From the NCBI GenBank assembly GCA_017509065.1, contig JAFWQM010000051.1, positions 1 to 36,323 of the forward strand: a stretch of DNA of 36,323 nucleotides. The letters run 5' to 3'. The stretch comes from Clostridia bacterium (GTDB taxonomy: Bacteria; Bacillota_A; Clostridia; Christensenellales; Aristaeellaceae). Below, piece by piece: positions 33,605 through 36,323 of the stretch. Both the position numbers and the translations under genes were made by a program. The notes under the pieces are model-generated. The model saw nothing but the letters and a program-made list of their open reading frames with translations, was not told the origin of the DNA and did not search any database. Position 1 is the first letter of the stretch. Each line of letters opens with the position of its first letter.

Positions 33605-36145
33605 ATGAAGGTATGCTATCAGGCCGGCGCAGTCACGCGAAGGCACAATTATTTTTCCATCGCGGCGGATGGCGCGGAAATCCGCCTCTGGTTTCTGACG
33701 GACGATATGCTTCGTATCCGCGCCGGGTTTGACGGCGACTGGGACGAGGCTTCCTACAGCCTGGTCATGACCGCGTGGGAATCCCGCACAGACGCTTTCT
33801 TAGGCGCGGAACGCCGCAGGGTCAATGTCGCTGATGCGACCCTGACGGAGGGCGAAAAAGAGGCAGTCATACAGGGGAAGCGCCTGCGGGTGGTCGTACA
33901 CAAGAATCCCTTTTATCTCTCCGTATACGATCAGGACGGCACGCTGATTCACGAGGACATTCCCGACCTTGCTTACCGCGAGGACAGCAACCGCCGACGG
34001 ATGCACACCATCCGCGTCGAAGCGGATGATCACTTCTACGGCTTTGGCGAAAAAGCGGGCGAGATCGACAAAGCGCAGGAATATCTGAGCATGGCTCCCG
34101 GCGACGCCATGGGCTATGATCCGGAAAAGACGGATTCCCTGTACAAGCACATCCCCTTCTTCATCCGCCTGATGGGAGAAACGCAAAAAGCGGTGGGGTA
34201 TTTCTACCACAACACCGCCGAATGCAGCTTCAACATGGGCAAGGAAAAGCGCAATTACTGGCACCGCTACGCCACCTATACCGCGGACGCGGGGGACGTC
34301 GATCTGTTCCTGATTGCCGGGCCGTCCATCCGGAAGGTTGTCATGCGGTACACCGACCTCACGGGCAAATCCGCGCTGCTGCCCAAAGCCGCCTTGGGCT
34401 ATCTGGGTTCTTCCATGTACTATCCCGAGCTGCCCGCCGACTGCGACGACGCCATCCTGGACTTCATCGACACCACAAAGGAAGAAGATATTCCCGTGGA
34501 CGGGTTCCAGCTTTCCTCCGGCTACTGCGCGGTGGACACGCCCGAAGGCGTCAAGCGCTGCACCTTCACCTGGAATCATAAGCGCTTCAAAGACCCCGCC
34601 GCCTGGTTCGCGGAAATGAAAAAACGGGGGATCGTGGTATCCCCCAACATCAAGCCGGGGATGCTGCTGGTGCATCCGCTGCTCGACGAGATGATGGACA
34701 AGGGCATGTTCATCCAGGCTGACCCGGCGCTGCCCGAAAGTTCCGCGGGGAATTACCGGGGCTGCGGCGTGGGCACCTGGTGGGGCGGCAAGGGCGTGTT
34801 CGTGGATTACACGAAGCCTGAAGTTCGCGAGCACTGGAAGCAGTACATCAAGGACGCGCTGCTGCAATACGGCTGCGAATCCATCTGGAACGACAACTGC
34901 GAATACGACTCCATGGTAGACAAGGACGCGGTGGTTTTCGGCGAAGGAAAGGAAAACAACATCGGCGTGATGAAATCCGTGATGTCCAACCTGATGTGCA
35001 AGCTGTCTGACGAGGCGATCATGGAGTACCATGGCAACGTGCGGCCCTATTCCGTCTGCCGTTCGGGCCACGCGGGCATTCAGCGCTACGCCCAGGTGTG
35101 GGCCGGGGACAACCTGACCTGCTGGGAAACGCTCAAATACAACATCGCCACCATCCTGGGCATGGGCCTTTCCGGCGTGGCGAACCACGGCTGCGATGTG
35201 GGCGGCTTCTACGGCCCCGCGCCGGAGGAAGAGCTGTTCGTCCGCTGGGTGCAGAACGGCATTTTCTTCCCCCGCTTCTCCGTTCATTCCACCAATACGG
35301 ACAACACGGTCACGGAACCCTGGATGTACGGCGGAGCCAAGAGCCTCATCCGGGACGCCATCGATCTGCGCTACCGCATGAGTCCCTACCTCTATTCCCT
35401 GGAACGGCGGGCGCATGATACCGGCCTGCCGATCATGGAAGCGCTGTTCAGCGCTTTCCAGCACGACCCGGCCACCTACCGGGAGGGCGTAGAATTCATG
35501 TGGGGCGACAGCCTCCTGGTAGCAAACGTGGTGGAGAAAGGGCAAACAATCCGCCCGGTGTACCTGCCAAAGCTGAACAGCACGAAAGAATCCTGGTATG
35601 ATTTCCGGACGCGGGAGCGCTATGAGGGCGGGCAGACCCTTTCCGTGCCCGTTGATCTGTCCAGTATCCCGCTGTTCATCCGCTCCGGAGCCATCGTCCC
35701 CATGTCCGGCAACCGTCTGACCAACCTGATGACGGAAAAGACAACCGCGCTTGACCTGCTGCTCGCGCCGGATGTAGACAGTTCCTTCACCCTGTATGAG
35801 GACGACGGCGTTTCCAACGATTATCTGCAAGGGCATTACCTGAAAACCCGTATCGATGTAAAAGCCGGGGTAAAGACGATGATTCGCTTCACGCATACCG
35901 GCGATTATCCCACCGCCGTCGAAACCGTCCATCTGGACGCGGTGCACCGCGAAAAGGCTCCCTTCTTCGTCCAGATCGACGGTGAACTGATTCCCCATTT
36001 CCTGCACCGCAAAAAGTATGAGGCCGCCGACTGCGGCTGGTACTACAGCCAGACGCTCAAATCCGTGCAGATCAAATACAGGAATCCGAAAAAAGATCAC
36101 ACCGTCACGATCAGCTTTGAGGTGTTTGATTTGATTGGCATGTGA
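33605..36145 (+). CDS. Glycoside hydrolase family 31 (alpha-glucosidase/alpha-xylosidase type)
   Basis: Exo-acting alpha-glycosidase of 846 residues, cytoplasmic (no signal peptide). The N-terminal beta-sandwich is followed by the catalytic barrel with DGFQLSSGYC, SPNIKPGML and the nucleophile Asp430 in SIWNDNCEY. The acid/base is probably Asp502 in QVWAGDNLTCWE, and GVANHGCDVGGF completes the active-site region. A DUF5110-like beta domain lies near the C-terminus (TLYEDDGVSNDYLQG). An AGGAGG site precedes the ATG. Substrate (alpha-glucoside, alpha-xyloside or other) is uncertain; the N-D-N-C-E nucleophile context differs from the common W-x-D-M-N-E. Confidence 0.93.
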   Translation: MKVCYQAGAVTRRHNYFSIAADGAEIRLWFLTDDMLRIRAGFDGDWDEASYSLVMTAWESRTDAFLGAERRRVNVADATLTEGEKEAVIQGKRLRVVVHKNPFYLSVYDQDGTLIHEDIPDLAYREDSNRRRMHTIRVEADDHFYGFGEKAGEIDKAQEYLSMAPGDAMGYDPEKTDSLYKHIPFFIRLMGETQKAVGYFYHNTAECSFNMGKEKRNYWHRYATYTADAGDVDLFLIAGPSIRKVVMRYTDLTGKSALLPKAALGYLGSSMYYPELPADCDDAILDFIDTTKEEDIPVDGFQLSSGYCAVDTPEGVKRCTFTWNHKRFKDPAAWFAEMKKRGIVVSPNIKPGMLLVHPLLDEMMDKGMFIQADPALPESSAGNYRGCGVGTWWGGKGVFVDYTKPEVREHWKQYIKDALLQYGCESIWNDNCEYDSMVDKDAVVFGEGKENNIGVMKSVMSNLMCKLSDEAIMEYHGNVRPYSVCRSGHAGIQRYAQVWAGDNLTCWETLKYNIATILGMGLSGVANHGCDVGGFYGPAPEEELFVRWVQNGIFFPRFSVHSTNTDNTVTEPWMYGGAKSLIRDAIDLRYRMSPYLYSLERRAHDTGLPIMEALFSAFQHDPATYREGVEFMWGDSLLVANVVEKGQTIRPVYLPKLNSTKESWYDFRTRERYEGGQTLSVPVDLSSIPLFIRSGAIVPMSGNRLTNLMTEKTTALDLLLAPDVDSSFTLYEDDGVSNDYLQGHYLKTRIDVKAGVKTMIRFTHTGDYPTAVETVHLDAVHREKAPFFVQIDGELIPHFLHRKKYEAADCGWYYSQTLKSVQIKYRNPKKDHTVTISFEVFDLIGM

Positions 36146-36280
36146 TTTTCCGGCGCGTCAGCGCTGCGCCGAAAGATTACATCTATTGCTCGCCCAATTG
36201 AATCGTGAATTCAGATGCGGGATGAGAAATCGTTCCAGACAAGGAACGAAACCGCAGGAATACTGGGGCCGAAGCGCTCG

Positions 36281-36305
36281 AAAAACAATCCGGTGGATTG
36301 TTTTT
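36281..36305. terminator. Bidirectional terminator-like hairpin near the right edge
   Basis: AAAAACAATCC (36281-36291) and GGATTGTTTTT (36295-36305) are exact complements around a 3-base loop. The 178 bases after the GH31 stop hold no ORF I can support, but contain CGGCGC/GCGCCG (36151-36171) and CGTTCC/GGAACG (around 36231-36248). Confidence 0.55.
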
Positions 36306-36323
36306 AGCGGAGGCCGGGCGGCA

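Noticed and set aside
33800..36100. 766-codon open frame on the minus strand opposite GH31
   Set aside because: Antisense shadow with no recognisable domain; GH31 motifs on the + strand are complete.

Overview
The window is a GC-rich stretch of a bacterial chromosome. It most likely comes from an anaerobic, carbohydrate-fermenting Clostridia-type Firmicute, possibly a gut or rumen lineage near Christensenellales; that placement is inferred from gene style, not from a marker gene. Supporting signs are consensus TTGACA-17-TATAAT promoters, strong GGAGG ribosome binding sites, acetate kinase, an Ap4A-type Nudix hydrolase, a MutS2-family protein, a lone ECF S-component next to DUF3842, and MsmK-type sugar ABC systems. 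I see no rRNA, tRNA, CRISPR array, complete insertion sequence or prophage.

Layout. 122-6940 (+): acetate kinase; a methionine ABC importer (metN-metI-metQ) behind a perfect promoter and a leader with a small ORF and an intrinsic terminator; then an iron-type alcohol dehydrogenase and a Gfo/Idh/MocA oxidoreductase. 7011-13645 (-): a tightly packed operon of a MoxR AAA+ ATPase, a DUF58-like membrane protein, a binding-protein-like lipoprotein, DUF3842, an ECF S-component, a metallo-beta-lactamase-fold hydrolase and a Nudix hydrolase, preceded by a secreted stand-alone 5'-nucleotidase C-terminal-domain protein. 14129-16060 (+): a MutS2-like protein without a Smr domain, divergent from the nucleotidase gene. 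16217-21494 (-): a maltodextrin-type ABC operon (binding protein, MalF, MalG, MsmK ATPase). 22218-23504 (+): O-acetylhomoserine sulfhydrylase behind a long leader that reads like a cysteine-codon attenuator. 23676-32269 (-): a second sugar-type ABC importer without its own ATPase, followed by an esterase, an FGGY kinase, a cytoplasmic NPP-type phosphodiesterase and an AraM-type glycerol-1-phosphate dehydrogenase. 32576-36145 (+): an alpha/beta hydrolase and a GH31 glycosidase, divergent from that operon.

How it works together. Two sugar importers, a GH31 glycosidase, two esterases and a sugar kinase describe uptake and breakdown of decorated oligosaccharides, with acetate kinase as an ATP-yielding end step. 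The MsmK ATPase probably powers both importers. Two sulfur-amino-acid loci (metNIQ and metY) lack a recognisable S-box or T-box. Instead each has a leader ORF followed by mutually exclusive hairpins, one of them an intrinsic terminator.

The most interesting candidates are the metY leader attenuator, the translationally coupled MoxR/DUF58/lipoprotein/DUF3842/ECF-S operon, the sugar-binding protein fused to a SusE/SusF-like starch-binding domain, and the importer-kinase-phosphodiesterase-glycerol-1-phosphate dehydrogenase operon.
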